Assembly (NCBI GenBank): GCA_964431735.1
Contig: CAYSLJ010000010.1
Location: forward strand, 7,547 to 71,546
From: CALARM01 sp964431735
GTDB taxonomy: Bacteria > Vulcanimicrobiota > SpSt-956 > JAKJGF01
Reading direction: 5' to 3'
DNA length: 64,000 bases
Shown here: positions 8,801 through 17,460 of the stretch, piece after piece
Numbering within the stretch: the stretch's first letter is position 1
Layout of the letters: every line of letters begins with the position of its first letter
Notes under the pieces: model-generated
The model's database searches: none
What the model was told of the DNA's origin: nothing
The model's input: only the letters and a program-made list of their open reading frames with translations
Position numbers and translations under genes: made by a program

Positions 8801-9244
8801 TTAAAAATTTTCCAGCAGATCATCTACTGCTGTAATGCCGCCGTATTCTTCTATTATAAGATCATCCATTTCATCTGCTATGACACCTATATGGACAATT
8901 GATGTTATAAGTTCTTTTTCATCAAGGGTGGAACCAAGGAGTACATGATCAAGAAGAATGTAACCGTCTTCATCTATGGAAAACCTGCCGAGAACATTTT
9001 TATTATTCATTCTGAGAAGATTATATAAAAGAGGTTCGTCAAGCCTGGCTCCTTTTACAACAGCTGCCCTGCATAGAACGATGGCTTCATCCCTTTCCTT
9101 ATCTTTCTGAATATAAATATATACAAAGGTAGAGCCTCTTCTTGTGACAAAAAGAGTATCACTTACCTTATCATATCCGTCTCCTCCGTAAGTTTTCATG
9201 AGATAATTTTCAACTTTATAAGAAATATCACTTAATATATCCAT
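8801..9244 (-). CDS. YbjN / type III chaperone-like domain protein
   Basis: 147 residues, no signal peptide. The alternating strands and helices fit the YbjN/secretion-chaperone fold: an N-terminal helix, VSDTLFVTRRGSTFVYIYIQ, a central VLCRAAVVKG strand, LLYNLLRMNN, a long helix and DDLIIEEYGG. Such proteins are small cytoplasmic chaperone-like factors. Given the export locus at 44-54 kb, a secretion-chaperone role is possible but unproven. AGGAG before the ATG supports the start. First of three minus-strand genes in reading order after 9262. Confidence 0.55.
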   Translation of the reverse strand: MDILSDISYKVENYLMKTYGGDGYDKVSDTLFVTRRGSTFVYIYIQKDKERDEAIVLCRAAVVKGARLDEPLLYNLLRMNNKNVLGRFSIDEDGYILLDHVLLGSTLDEKELITSIVHIGVIADEMDDLIIEEYGGITAVDDLLENF

Positions 9245-9261
9245 AAAATATTCTCCTGTTT

Positions 9262-10266
9262 TTATCCATCCAGCGATTTATCAATAATAAGCGGTGTTTT
9301 GCATCTTCTGCAGAATTGAAAATCAGGAGCATTCAGCTGGCCGCATCTGAAGCACATTCTGACCTGAGGTGCTTCCTCTTTATTCTCTTCTTCCTGTTTT
9401 TCTTCTTCCGGTGTTTTATAAACAACAAGAGCTGCTCTGCATTTTTTGCAGAACTGAGAATCAAATGCATTCTGTTCACCGCATCTGAAACATGTAACGA
9501 ACTGATCCGATGTTTCTTTTACAGAGATAGCATGATTGATCTGTTCCAGACAATTGGCAGTTTTATCCAGTTCTTCCATAGCTTTTGTCAATCTGTCTTT
9601 ATTCTTATCCATAAAATAATTCTTGAGTTCTAAAAGGGTTTGCCTCTGTTGCTCAAGTTGTGCTTTCAGGGCAGATATGTCAGTATCGGAAGAAAAGGTT
9701 TGAAGTCTTTCTATAAGAGCATCCTGCTTATTATAAAGGTTTGTAAATTTAGCATCCAGATCCGTGACAGGTATAATGCCCAGCAAAACACCACTGAGAG
9801 TACGTTTCAATTCAGATACTTCGGCATCGTCTATATGAACTTCACCGAGTTCCCCTCCATAAAAATCTTTTAATCCGTCTATAACGGGGAACCTCTCATA
9901 TGGTGCTATGACTCTTAATTTTTCGCTGAGAAATCTTGTTTTTACCTGCATTATTTGTGAAATATCACAGAACTCTCTGAGTATTTCAAAAAGCATATTT
10001 TTATTATTAATATAAACTTCGAATTTCTGAAGAACTTGATCCCTTTTAAAAATATATCCTCCCAGAAGTGTCATCTCCATTACCAGTTGTTCATCCATAA
10101 GATTTAAAGCCCTTACCCTGTCCAGATCATTTCTCAACTCCAGATCAAAAGCTTTTACTTCTTTTATAGGTGCTCTAACAACGTTTCTATCCACTATCTG
10201 ACCTTTTATGACACAGACAGACAGATCTATAAAATTAACTATCTGAGGCGGATAGGCTATTACCAT
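9262..10266 (-). CDS. Protein with two C-terminal zinc ribbons
   Basis: 334 residues. The N-terminal part is helical and partly coiled-coil (about 40-250) and of unknown family. The C-terminus carries two similar zinc-ribbon units: CFRCGEQNAFDSQFCKKC and CFRCGQLNAPDFQFCRRC, each CxxC-x10-CxxC, about 265-330, separated by an acidic EEEKQEEENKEE linker. The function is unknown; double zinc ribbons of this kind often mediate protein or nucleic-acid contacts. It lies 14 bp downstream of the TerB-like gene, so an operon with it and the YbjN-like gene is likely. Confidence 0.7.
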   Translation of the reverse strand: MVIAYPPQIVNFIDLSVCVIKGQIVDRNVVRAPIKEVKAFDLELRNDLDRVRALNLMDEQLVMEMTLLGGYIFKRDQVLQKFEVYINNKNMLFEILREFCDISQIMQVKTRFLSEKLRVIAPYERFPVIDGLKDFYGGELGEVHIDDAEVSELKRTLSGVLLGIIPVTDLDAKFTNLYNKQDALIERLQTFSSDTDISALKAQLEQQRQTLLELKNYFMDKNKDRLTKAMEELDKTANCLEQINHAISVKETSDQFVTCFRCGEQNAFDSQFCKKCRAALVVYKTPEEEKQEEENKEEAPQVRMCFRCGQLNAPDFQFCRRCKTPLIIDKSLDG

Positions 10267-10280
10267 AACATGGTTCCCCC

Positions 10281-10691
10281 TTAAGACATATTTTCCTGAA
10301 GACTTTCTACCAGTTCCTGACCGGCTTTCACAAAATTCATTGCTTTTTCTTTAAACGTACTGTCCAGATCAATCAGAGCAAAAACATTATCTATTTCTTC
10401 CAGTTCTTTCGGGTCTACCTTATTATCTGCAAAAACCAGGAGACAGATCTGATAAAGTAAAAGAGCTTTGCCAGGATTACTTTTTATAAGAGGAATTATA
10501 TCCTTCAAATTCTGTTTTTCAGACAGTATTTCTTTCATTTTTGATGTATATTCATTACCTTCTTCATCGAGGCCGGTTATAACATTTTCAATGAGCCCCA
10601 TTTCTCCTCTGGAGATTTCACCGTCTGCCTGTGCCATAGCTATTAAAGCACGTCCTACATTGAATATTTCCTGTTTCATATCATTGTCCAT
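10281..10691 (-). CDS. TerB-like helical protein
   Basis: 136 residues, all-helical. Two acidic phrases, AQADGEISRGEMGLIENVI (about 19-37) and FADNKVDPKELEEID, match the metal-binding repeats of the TerB/DUF533 fold. Cytoplasmic. AAGGAG lies upstream of the ATG. The family is associated with stress and surface-related functions, but nothing here fixes the role. Confidence 0.7.
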   Translation of the reverse strand: MDNDMKQEIFNVGRALIAMAQADGEISRGEMGLIENVITGLDEEGNEYTSKMKEILSEKQNLKDIIPLIKSNPGKALLLYQICLLVFADNKVDPKELEEIDNVFALIDLDSTFKEKAMNFVKAGQELVESLQENMS

Positions 10692-10775
10692 AGTATAATC
10701 TCTCCTTTAATCATGATACATGACCATTTACGAGTAATTGTATTTTACCATATAGACAGGATCGAGTAAATAATA

Positions 10776-10952
10776 TTATCCTTCAATTTTCAGTTTACCT
10801 TCACCTATCAGTTGAAAAATTCTCTTTATCTGTTCCTGTTCCTCTGATGTAACCTTACCGTCAGACATAATAGCTTCATTCAATCTGTTTTTTTCCTCAG
10901 CCGTTATCTTATTATCTTCAATAATTTCATCTACCAGTTTTTTTATATCCAT
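10776..10952 (-). CDS. 58-residue TerB/EF-hand-like small protein
   Basis: A short gene starting at the ATG at 10952, with AAAGGAG 8 bases upstream; a longer open frame to 11096 overlaps the neighbouring gene and lacks a ribosome binding site. The product (MDIKKLVDEIIEDNKITAEE to GEGKLKIEG) contains two DNKIT-x-EE and DGKVT-x-EE units spaced like a half TerB domain. The similarity to the preceding TerB-like gene suggests a related binding module. Confidence 0.65.
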   Translation of the reverse strand: MDIKKLVDEIIEDNKITAEEKNRLNEAIMSDGKVTSEEQEQIKRIFQLIGEGKLKIEG

Positions 10953-11052
10953 AACAGGTCTCCTTTTAGCAGTAAATTTTAAACTATCTTTTTTCGATTT
11001 TTCCACATAGTTTTTTTCGACATGGAAAATGAAAATTCCTATGAGTAACGAC

Positions 11053-11991
11053 TCATATATTAAATTTCTGACACATTTGCTGAAATTCTTTATCAAGAGG
11101 AAATTTTTTTTTCATAGTCCTGAGAAGTCCCTGTGCTTCCTTATATCTGCCTTCACTGAAATAGATAATATATCTGGTGAGATAAGGCCTGATATTGCGG
11201 GGTCTCAATTCTATTGCTTTATCACAGAACATACATGATTTATCCCATTCCTTCAGATTATAATAGAGGGAGGACATTTTATCATAAATATTATAAAAAG
11301 CATGTTTTTCGAAACTGTTTTTATAAAGTTTTTTCCCTGCTCCCAGTTCAAGAGCCTTTATAAAATAATTTCTGGCTTCGTCAAAGAGCTTCATTTCCAT
11401 ACAGGCCCAGCCGAGATAAAAATACAGTCCTGTATCGTCATCTTTAAGTGATAAAGCCTGAAGCAATATATCTCTTCCCGAAGAAAAATCATAAAGCAAT
11501 ATACGCTCAAAAGCCGATTCTATTAAAAGAAAAAATCTCTTTTCTTCGTCACTACAAAAAGAAAGCTTATAATCTGTATAATCAATATTCAATTTTTTGT
11601 ATTCTGTCAGAAAGTCCTCTATATCGCCATAAGTCACCATTCTGGCTTTATAAGTACAGAAATCCGGTACCATATCAATGTCTATATTACCAAAGATTCT
11701 GCAAAACAGAGGTCTTACCTGATAAATTCTGCAGCCATATCCTGTTAAATAAAAAGGACATACAGGAAGGTTACCGTAAAGAAGAAATTTCTCAAATACA
11801 GTTATATCAGGTAAATGATCATACAGAAAGGTCTTTATAAAATCTTTTTCAAGGGGATAAAGGCCGGGAAAATCCATTTTATTACTGCAACAGGAATAAC
11901 AGTCATTGCAGGAACCATGAGAAACAATCATGGCAGAGAAACTCTCAAACATATCTTTAAGAAGATAATAAAACTCTTCCTGTTTATTCAT
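11053..11991 (-). CDS. YkgJ-type cysteine-cluster protein with TPR repeats (paralogue 1)
   Basis: 312 residues. The N-terminal half has the YkgJ/Fli-B-like cysteine cluster: CNDCYSCC (about 28-35), then PVCPF and GCRIYQVRPLFCRIFG (about 88-115), presumed metal binding. The C-terminal half contains TPR-like units (GLYFYLGWACMEMKLFDEA, CDKAIELRPRNIRPY). The ATG at 11991 is preceded by GGGAGG at 6-base spacing. It is closely related to the gene at 12029-12994; the pair looks like a local duplication. Confidence 0.78.
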   Translation of the reverse strand: MNKQEEFYYLLKDMFESFSAMIVSHGSCNDCYSCCSNKMDFPGLYPLEKDFIKTFLYDHLPDITVFEKFLLYGNLPVCPFYLTGYGCRIYQVRPLFCRIFGNIDIDMVPDFCTYKARMVTYGDIEDFLTEYKKLNIDYTDYKLSFCSDEEKRFFLLIESAFERILLYDFSSGRDILLQALSLKDDDTGLYFYLGWACMEMKLFDEARNYFIKALELGAGKKLYKNSFEKHAFYNIYDKMSSLYYNLKEWDKSCMFCDKAIELRPRNIRPYLTRYIIYFSEGRYKEAQGLLRTMKKKFPLDKEFQQMCQKFNI

Positions 11992-12028
11992 TCAAATCCT
12001 CCCTGATTGACAGAAAACACCTGATTAT

Positions 12029-12994
12029 TTACAGAATTTTCTTTTCAAGACAGGCAAATTTCTGCACAGTTTTATCATCAGGAAACCTTGCTAAAAGTCT
12101 TTTCAATTTTCTTGTAAATTCTTCTTTCCTTCCTGTTTTAATATAAATTGCAAGAAGTCCTGTGTGACATATAATATTTCTCCTGTCAATCTTCAGTGCT
12201 TCCAGGTAATATTCTTCGGCTTTTTCTATCATATTTAAACAGAAACAGGTACAGCCCAGTTTCTCATAGATATAAAAACAGGCAAGCTTCTCATAGATAT
12301 TTCTATAATTTTTTTCCGATGCACCGAGTTCCAGGGATTTAAGAAAATAATCTATTCCTTCCTGAAAACGTTTCATTTCAAGACAGGCCCAGCCAAGGCT
12401 GTAATAAGTAGAATAGTTATCATAAAGTTCCAGAGCCATGTTAAATACATTAAAGCCTTCAGAAAATCTATAAAGCATCATATATTCTGTACCAAGCTCC
12501 ATTAAAAGAAAAAAATTCTTTTCTTTATCATGGGTAACAGAGAGTTTGTACTCAGTATACTCCATATTCAGACATCTGTATTCATATATGAATTCCTTCA
12601 GGTCAGAATAGGGTATTCTTCCGGGAAGATCATAGTAAATACAGAAATGAGGAACAGATTTATCAGTATCTACAGGGCCGAAAATCCTGCAAAAAAGAGG
12701 ACGGAAAGTATAAATACCACAGCCAGGCGTTTTATAAAAAGGACATACCGGGAGAGATGTATGAAGAAGATAATCCTGAAAATCATTGGTGGAAGGTATC
12801 TGTTCTCCTATATGTTCATCTATAAAATCCTTTTCCAGAGGGTAAAGCCATGGATATTTTGTAACAGGAGTACAGCAGTAATAGCACTGACCACAAGATT
12901 TTGATGTTTCAACTTTAACAGTAGAGTCAAATCTCTCCAGAATTTCTCTATACCTGTGAAAAAACATTTTATTCAGAACAAAACCTCCCTTCAT
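12029..12994 (-). CDS. YkgJ-type cysteine-cluster protein with TPR repeats (paralogue 2)
   Basis: Same architecture as the neighbour: CGQCYYCC, PVCPF, GCGIYTFRPLFCRIFG, then TPR-like helices (TYYSLGWACLEMKRFQEG). The start is uncertain. The ATG at 12994 has no good ribosome binding site; GGGAGG lies inside that frame and is followed by CTG-AAT-AAA (CTG at 12976), exactly where paralogue 1 has ATG-AAT-AAA. A CTG start, or loss of the ancestral ATG, is therefore possible; the next ATG is 12967. The open frame extends upstream only because heptamer repeats happen to be open. Confidence 0.72.
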   Translation of the reverse strand: MKGGFVLNKMFFHRYREILERFDSTVKVETSKSCGQCYYCCTPVTKYPWLYPLEKDFIDEHIGEQIPSTNDFQDYLLHTSLPVCPFYKTPGCGIYTFRPLFCRIFGPVDTDKSVPHFCIYYDLPGRIPYSDLKEFIYEYRCLNMEYTEYKLSVTHDKEKNFFLLMELGTEYMMLYRFSEGFNVFNMALELYDNYSTYYSLGWACLEMKRFQEGIDYFLKSLELGASEKNYRNIYEKLACFYIYEKLGCTCFCLNMIEKAEEYYLEALKIDRRNIICHTGLLAIYIKTGRKEEFTRKLKRLLARFPDDKTVQKFACLEKKIL

Positions 12995-13038
12995 GTATTC
13001 ACCAGAAATAGAAATTAAATAAATAACTCTATATTTAA

Positions 13039-13142
13039 TCGTAACGCGTAACGCGTGACGCGTGATGCCCGTTTTCACCGGTACCGGGCGATCACAGTGG
13101 GGGTCGCCCCTACTCTTCACCACTCACCATTCACTTTTTTTC
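13039..13142. repeat. Heptamer arrays (ACGCGTR and TTCACYA types) around a GGGCGAC/GTCGCCC hairpin
   Basis: 13039-13068 is a CGTAACG-CGTAACG-type array. 13086-13109 contains a GGGCGA...TCGCCCC inverted pair, and 13115-13142 a TCACTCY heptamer run. Together they fill the space between the pilT-like gene and the YkgJ-TPR gene. Confidence 0.7.
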
Positions 13143-13146
13143 ACTC

Positions 13147-14322
13147 TTACCTTAAAAAATTATCAGGATCGCTTGCTTTTTCTTTTGCAACTTCAAAAGA
13201 CACTTTTCCGCTGAGAACAAGCTCTTTAAGAGCCTGATCCATAGTCTGCATGCCCTGTTCTCTGCCGCTCAATATCTGGGATTCCATAAGAGTTATTTTA
13301 CCTTCTCTTATAAGGGAAGATATACCGGTAGATTCAAGCATAATTTCCATGGCACAGAGCCTTCCTCTGCCATCTGCTCTTCTTAAAAGATGCTGTGAAA
13401 GAACAGCTTTAAGTGATGTAGAAAGCATAGACCTTATCTGTGTCTGTTTCTCCGGAGGGAACACATCTATTACCCTGTCAACAGTTTTGGCGGCACTATT
13501 TGTATGAAGTGTAGCAAAAACAAGTATACCCATATCTGCTGCAGTTACTGCAAGTGATATTGTTTCAATATCTCTCATTTCTCCGATAAGTATTATATCA
13601 GGGTCTTCTCTCATGGCAGATCTCAAAGCTTCTGCAAAGCTTCTGGCATGAATGCCTACCTGACGATGAACAATAAGACATTTATCACTGGTATGAACAA
13701 ATTCAAGGGGATCTTCTATTGTTATAATCTTCGCACTTCTATTTCTGTTTGCATAATTTATTATAGCGGCAAGAGTGGTAGATTTCCCGCTTCCCGTCGG
13801 GCCTGTTACAAGTATGAGCCCCTGTCTGTAGTGACAGAATCTCTTTGTAACGGCAGGCAGATCCAGATCATCAATTGTTGGCATATCCAGAGGTATTTGT
13901 CTGAATACTGCTCCCACACCATTATTCTGTTTCAAAATATTTATTCTGAATCTTGCAATATCTTTTGCTTCATAAGAACCATCCAGGTCTCCCAGTTCCT
14001 CAAACTTTGAAATCTCATCTTTTGAAATAGACTGATAAATAAGTGCTTTTGCCTGCTCCGGAGAAAGAGGAGGGAGGTCAGTAGGAATTATTTCACCATA
14101 AAGTCTAAATACAGGTGGATATTCGGGAAGTATATGAAGATCTGAAATTTCCTCTGTTATCATAATATCAAATAAATCGGTAATAGTATATCTGCCGGTA
14201 AAACCTGTCTCTATAACATCAGGCAGAACATAAACCTCTTCTTTCGGAGCTTCCTTTACCGGTGTTTTTATCTGTGCCTCTTTTATGGGTTCTTCTTTAC
14301 CCCTGATCATTCTTCCTAACAA
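13147..14322 (-). CDS. pilT: PilT/PilU-type twitching motility ATPase (second copy)
   Basis: 391 residues. Hexameric AAA-type ATPase that powers retraction of type IV pili at the inner membrane. Walker A is GPTGSGKST, the Asp box is IITIEDPLEFVH, Walker B is DIILIGEMRD, and the His box is ATLHTNSA. An N-terminal extension of about 45 residues rich in Lys/Glu/Pro precedes the first domain. The start is a TTG at 14322 with AAGGA about 9 bases upstream; an ATG at 14310 is possible. It follows the other pilT 26 bp downstream, so the two are co-transcribed. No pilin or pilB in the window. Confidence 0.92.
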   Translation of the reverse strand: MLGRMIRGKEEPIKEAQIKTPVKEAPKEEVYVLPDVIETGFTGRYTITDLFDIMITEEISDLHILPEYPPVFRLYGEIIPTDLPPLSPEQAKALIYQSISKDEISKFEELGDLDGSYEAKDIARFRINILKQNNGVGAVFRQIPLDMPTIDDLDLPAVTKRFCHYRQGLILVTGPTGSGKSTTLAAIINYANRNRSAKIITIEDPLEFVHTSDKCLIVHRQVGIHARSFAEALRSAMREDPDIILIGEMRDIETISLAVTAADMGILVFATLHTNSAAKTVDRVIDVFPPEKQTQIRSMLSTSLKAVLSQHLLRRADGRGRLCAMEIMLESTGISSLIREGKITLMESQILSGREQGMQTMDQALKELVLSGKVSFEVAKEKASDPDNFLR

Positions 14323-14348
14323 AACGATTCATCCTTTCATTAATAAAA

Positions 14349-15404
14349 TCAAGCAAAGGCTACTTTATCTATTGCGGCTCCCATGGCTACATCTCTTGTG
14401 ATGAAACCATCGGCATAAAGCTGTTTAAGAGACACATCCATAGATTGCATTCCAAGATGTTTGCTTGTCTGCATAAGTGATCCTATTTGATAGATTTTTC
14501 TCTCTCTTATAATATTGGCAAGAGGTCTGCAGCCAATAAGAAGTTCGACTGCCGCAATTCTCCCTGATTTATCTTTCCTCGGAAGTAATTGCTGCGATAT
14601 AACACCTCTCAGGGATTCTGCCAGCATAAATCTGATCTGTGCCTGCTGGGTATGATGAAAAGAATCGATTATTCTGTCTATTGTCCTTGCTGCATCAGTA
14701 GTAGGAAGGGTGCTTAAAACCAGATGTCCTGTCTCGGCTGCAGTCATTGCCTGCTGAATAACCTCGGGGTCTCTCAATTCTCCAATCATAATAACATCAG
14801 GATCTTCTCTCAACACATATTTAAGGGCTGTCTGGTAGCTTTCAGAGTGTTTTCCTACTTCCCTCTGTCTTATAATACTTTTTTTCGGAAGGTGGATATA
14901 TTCAATAGGGTCTTCTACAGTAACAATATGACATCTTTTAGTCATATTTATTTCATTTACAAGGGCACCGAGTGTTGTAGTTTTCCCGCATCCCGAAGGG
15001 CCTGTAACAAGAATGAGTCCCTGGTGGAAATTAAGTAATTTACCTATATCAGCAGGTAAACCAAGGTCTTTTATAGATGGACACGTATATCCAATTCCTC
15101 TGAAGTTGGCATCCCATCCATTTTTTTGCTGGTAAACATTTGCCCTGAAACGATAAGGTTTGCCGTCTTTTTCTACCTGATAAGATAAGTCTATATTGGT
15201 AAGCCTCTTAAATTCTTCTAATTGTCTGGCTGTAAGGAATTCCTGAATAAGTTTTCTGCTTTCCTGCAATGTAATAACAGTTTCACCTTTTAACTTACTC
15301 AATTCTCCATGAAGTCTTACTATAGGAGCGGATCCTGCAGATATATGTAAATCAGAGGCTCCCACATCAATAGCTTTCAATAAAAGTTGCTCTACTCTGG
15401 TCAT
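14349..15404 (-). CDS. pilT: PilT-type twitching motility ATPase (first copy)
   Basis: 351 residues, normal PilT length. N-terminal PAS-like domain (GASDLHISAGSAPIVRLHG), Walker A GPSGCGKTT, Asp box IVTVEDPIEYIH, Walker B DVIMIGELRD, and a His-box region STLPTTDAARTID in which the usual LHT is LPT. That substitution removes the conserved histidine of the His box present in the second copy (ATLHTNS), so the two paralogues may differ in activity. The GGGG before the ATG supports the start. Confidence 0.93.
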   Translation of the reverse strand: MTRVEQLLLKAIDVGASDLHISAGSAPIVRLHGELSKLKGETVITLQESRKLIQEFLTARQLEEFKRLTNIDLSYQVEKDGKPYRFRANVYQQKNGWDANFRGIGYTCPSIKDLGLPADIGKLLNFHQGLILVTGPSGCGKTTTLGALVNEINMTKRCHIVTVEDPIEYIHLPKKSIIRQREVGKHSESYQTALKYVLREDPDVIMIGELRDPEVIQQAMTAAETGHLVLSTLPTTDAARTIDRIIDSFHHTQQAQIRFMLAESLRGVISQQLLPRKDKSGRIAAVELLIGCRPLANIIRERKIYQIGSLMQTSKHLGMQSMDVSLKQLYADGFITRDVAMGAAIDKVAFA

Positions 15405-15505
15405 ATTTAACCCCGCTTTACAAATATTTTATAAAAATGTGTATTTCAAGAATTATAACACTTTGTCAATAAGGAGTCAATTCACAATGGCGTGACTGTT
15501 AACGC

Positions 15506-15670
15506 GGATTGTGTTTGAAAATGACAGGTGATTTTATATATCAGGTTCCAGATCTCCTTAACCCAATACCCAACACCCGACACATGACACCATCATCTAT
15601 TAATAGATTTATGAAATCAATTATAATTTCCAGTAAAAGTAAATTTACCTGTCGTAAAAAAACATGATCC
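15506..15670. repeat. Inverted-repeat element family M1, copy b
   Basis: Left end GGATTGTGTTTGAAAATGACAGG; right end CCTGTCGTAAAAAAACATGATCC, imperfect inverted partners. The interior differs from copies a and c and contains an ACCCAAT-ACCCAAC-ACCCGAC-ACATGAC heptamer run (15561-15588). The stretch 15405-15837 has no gene. Confidence 0.7.
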
Positions 15671-15789
15671 TATAATTTCCTCTGAATAATTTTAGATTGC
15701 AAATTTTTACAGGATAAACTATAATTCTCTTTTCAGGATTATAAAATAACACTTCATAATAATAACCGCTATATGTCAGAGGAAATCTC

Positions 15790-15820
15790 CGCGTGACGCG
15801 TGACGCGTCACGCGTCACGA
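15790..15820. repeat. ACGCGT heptamer array upstream of nth
   Basis: Palindromic array of GTGACGC/GCGTCAC units ending 13 bases before the AAAAGGAGG of nth. It keeps the upstream frame open, producing a spurious TRDASRV-like N-terminal extension. Confidence 0.8.
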
Positions 15821-15837
15821 TTCTAAAAGGAGGAATT

Positions 15838-16491
15838 ATGAACAAAAATACAAAAAAAATTCTGGAACTTCTGAAAAAAACATATCCTGAAGCAACAACG
15901 GAACTGAAACATGAAAACCCTCTGGAACTGCTTGTTGCAACAATACTTTCTGCACAGTGTACAGACGAAAGGGTCAATAAAGTTACACCTGTTCTTTTTA
16001 AGAAGTACAGAACAGCAGAAGATTTTGCTTCTTCTGATATAGAAGAACTTAAATCAATAATAAAATCTACCGGTTTTTTCAATCAAAAAGCAAATTTCAT
16101 AAAAGAAATGGCAAAGAAGCTGGTGAAAGATTTTAACTCTTCTGTTCCTGATAATATAGAAAAGCTGACGACCCTTCCCGGTGTGGCAAGAAAAACTGCC
16201 AATGTTGTCCTTGGATATGGTTTTGGTAAAACAGAAGGAGTGGTAGTAGATACTCATGTAAAAAGACTCTCAGCAAGACTCGGATTTACAAAAGAAAAAA
16301 ACCAGGATAAAATAGAACAGGCTCTTATGAATATATTTCCAAGAGATGAATGGATTTTTATTTCTCAGGCTCTGGTCTGGCATGGCAGAAATTTATGTAA
16401 GGCAAGAAAACCTGCCTGCAACAGATGCCCCTTATATGAAATCTGTCCTTCAGGTAAGGAATTTTATAATAAAGGAGAGGATAAAAAGTGA
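15838..16491 (+). CDS. nth: Endonuclease III
   Basis: 217 residues. Base-excision-repair DNA glycosylase/AP lyase acting on oxidised pyrimidines. The helix-hairpin-helix LPGVARKTANVVLG carries the catalytic lysine, VVDTHVKR the catalytic aspartate, and the C-terminal 4Fe-4S cluster is CKARKPACNRCPLYEIC (C-x6-C-x2-C-x5-C). The ATG at 15838 has an AAAAGGAGG site. The stop codon (TGA at 16489-16491) overlaps the GTG used by proC and belongs to an AGTGAAA heptamer run. Confidence 0.96.
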   Translation: MNKNTKKILELLKKTYPEATTELKHENPLELLVATILSAQCTDERVNKVTPVLFKKYRTAEDFASSDIEELKSIIKSTGFFNQKANFIKEMAKKLVKDFNSSVPDNIEKLTTLPGVARKTANVVLGYGFGKTEGVVVDTHVKRLSARLGFTKEKNQDKIEQALMNIFPRDEWIFISQALVWHGRNLCKARKPACNRCPLYEICPSGKEFYNKGEDKK

Positions 16492-16532
16492 AAAGTGAAA
16501 GGTTATATTGTCATTACTGCTCACTGCTCACT
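16486..16532. repeat. AGTGAAA / TGCTCAC heptamer arrays at the nth-proC junction
   Basis: AAGTGAAAAGTGAAAGG followed by an inverted TTACTGCTCACTGCTCAC. The array lies between a strong AAAGGAGAGG (16471-16480) and the ancestral-looking ATG of proC (16539), and supplies the nth stop codon and the proC GTG. Confidence 0.75.
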
Positions 16533-17351
16533 AAAAACATGATTAAAGACAAAAAAATCGCTATTATAGGCTGCGGAACAATGGGTAAAATTATTATATC
16601 AGGTCTTCTTGCGTCAGGGACTTCTGTTCCTGAAAATCTTATAGCTACAGATAAGATAAAAGAAACAAGGAAAAAAATACATGAAGAGTTTTTTATAGAA
16701 ACAACAGAAGATAATGTGAAAGCATGCACAGGTGCAGACATTATATTACTGGCAGTAAAACCTCAGGATATACCTGCAGTAATCGGTGCAATAAAAGAGA
16801 AAATCACTGAAAAAACTGTTATTATCTCAATTGCGGCAGGGGTGAGTACAAACTTCATAGAATGTATACTCTCAGGGCAAAATCCTGTAATAAGAGCAAT
16901 GCCCAATACTGCATGTCAGGTCAAAAACGGTATGATTGTAATATGCAGAGGGAGAAATGCAATAAACGGACATATAGACATTGGAATGGACATATTTTCA
17001 CCTCTCGGTAAATGTATAGAACTGGACGAAAAACATATGGACGCAGTTACAGGACTGTCTGCAAGCGGACCTGCCTTTATTTATCTCATCATAGAAGCTC
17101 TTGCAGACGGAGGAGTAATGATGGGACTTCCGAGGAAAGTGGCGCAGGATCTTGTAATACATACAGTTCTCGGCTCCGCTCATATGATAAAAGAAACAGA
17201 GAGACACCCTGCATCTCTGAAAGATGATGTAACTACTCCGGCAGGATGCACTATTTCAGGCATACTGGCACTGGAAGACGGGAAAATAAGATCGGTTCTT
17301 GCAAGGGCAGTACAGATTGCAGCGGCAAGAGCAGGAGAACTGGGCAAGTAA
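16488..17351 (+). CDS. proC: Pyrroline-5-carboxylate reductase
   Basis: Last step of proline synthesis, NAD(P)H-dependent, cytoplasmic. Rossmann motif IAIIGCGTMGKII near the N-terminus, AVKPQDIPAV, RAMPNTACQV, and the C-terminal DAVTGLSASGPAFIYLIIEAL signature with DDVTTPAGCTISGI. Homologues begin at the equivalent of the ATG at 16539 (271 residues), but the only good ribosome binding site (AAAGGAGAGG) is 7 bases before the GTG at 16488, which adds 17 residues encoded by heptamer repeats. I annotate the GTG and consider the extension a consequence of repeat insertion. Confidence 0.93.
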   Translation: MKSERLYCHYCSLLTKNMIKDKKIAIIGCGTMGKIIISGLLASGTSVPENLIATDKIKETRKKIHEEFFIETTEDNVKACTGADIILLAVKPQDIPAVIGAIKEKITEKTVIISIAAGVSTNFIECILSGQNPVIRAMPNTACQVKNGMIVICRGRNAINGHIDIGMDIFSPLGKCIELDEKHMDAVTGLSASGPAFIYLIIEALADGGVMMGLPRKVAQDLVIHTVLGSAHMIKETERHPASLKDDVTTPAGCTISGILALEDGKIRSVLARAVQIAAARAGELGK

Positions 17352-17385
17352 AATTATAAAAAATAAATTTATAAAGGCCTTTACT

Positions 17386-17414
17386 TTTTTCATAATTGTA
17401 GTGATTATATAATA
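17386..17414 (+). promoter_or_regulatory. Possible sigma-70 promoter for the glycine-rich gene
   Basis: A perfect TATAAT at 17409-17414 lies about 47 bases before the start codon. A T-rich stretch occupies the -35 position with no convincing TTGACA. The gene it would serve is bounded by its own terminator. Confidence 0.35.
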
Positions 17415-17460
17415 TAATAACGACAGCAAAATATTTTTAATCAAGAAAGGAATGATATTA

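Noticed and set aside
10953..11096. Upstream extension of the 58-residue TerB-like gene
   Set aside because: It overlaps the C-terminus of the neighbouring gene and has no ribosome binding site; AAAGGAG precedes the internal ATG at 10952.
13039..13068. CRISPR array
   Set aside because: The units are 7 bp with no spacers and no cas genes are in the window; this holds for all heptamer arrays.
15793..15837. N-terminal extension of nth reading TRDASRVT-like residues
   Set aside because: It is the translation of an ACGCGT heptamer array upstream of a strong AAAAGGAGG-ATG. Similar pseudo-extensions occur at 40841-40906, 32584-32628 and 12995-13123.
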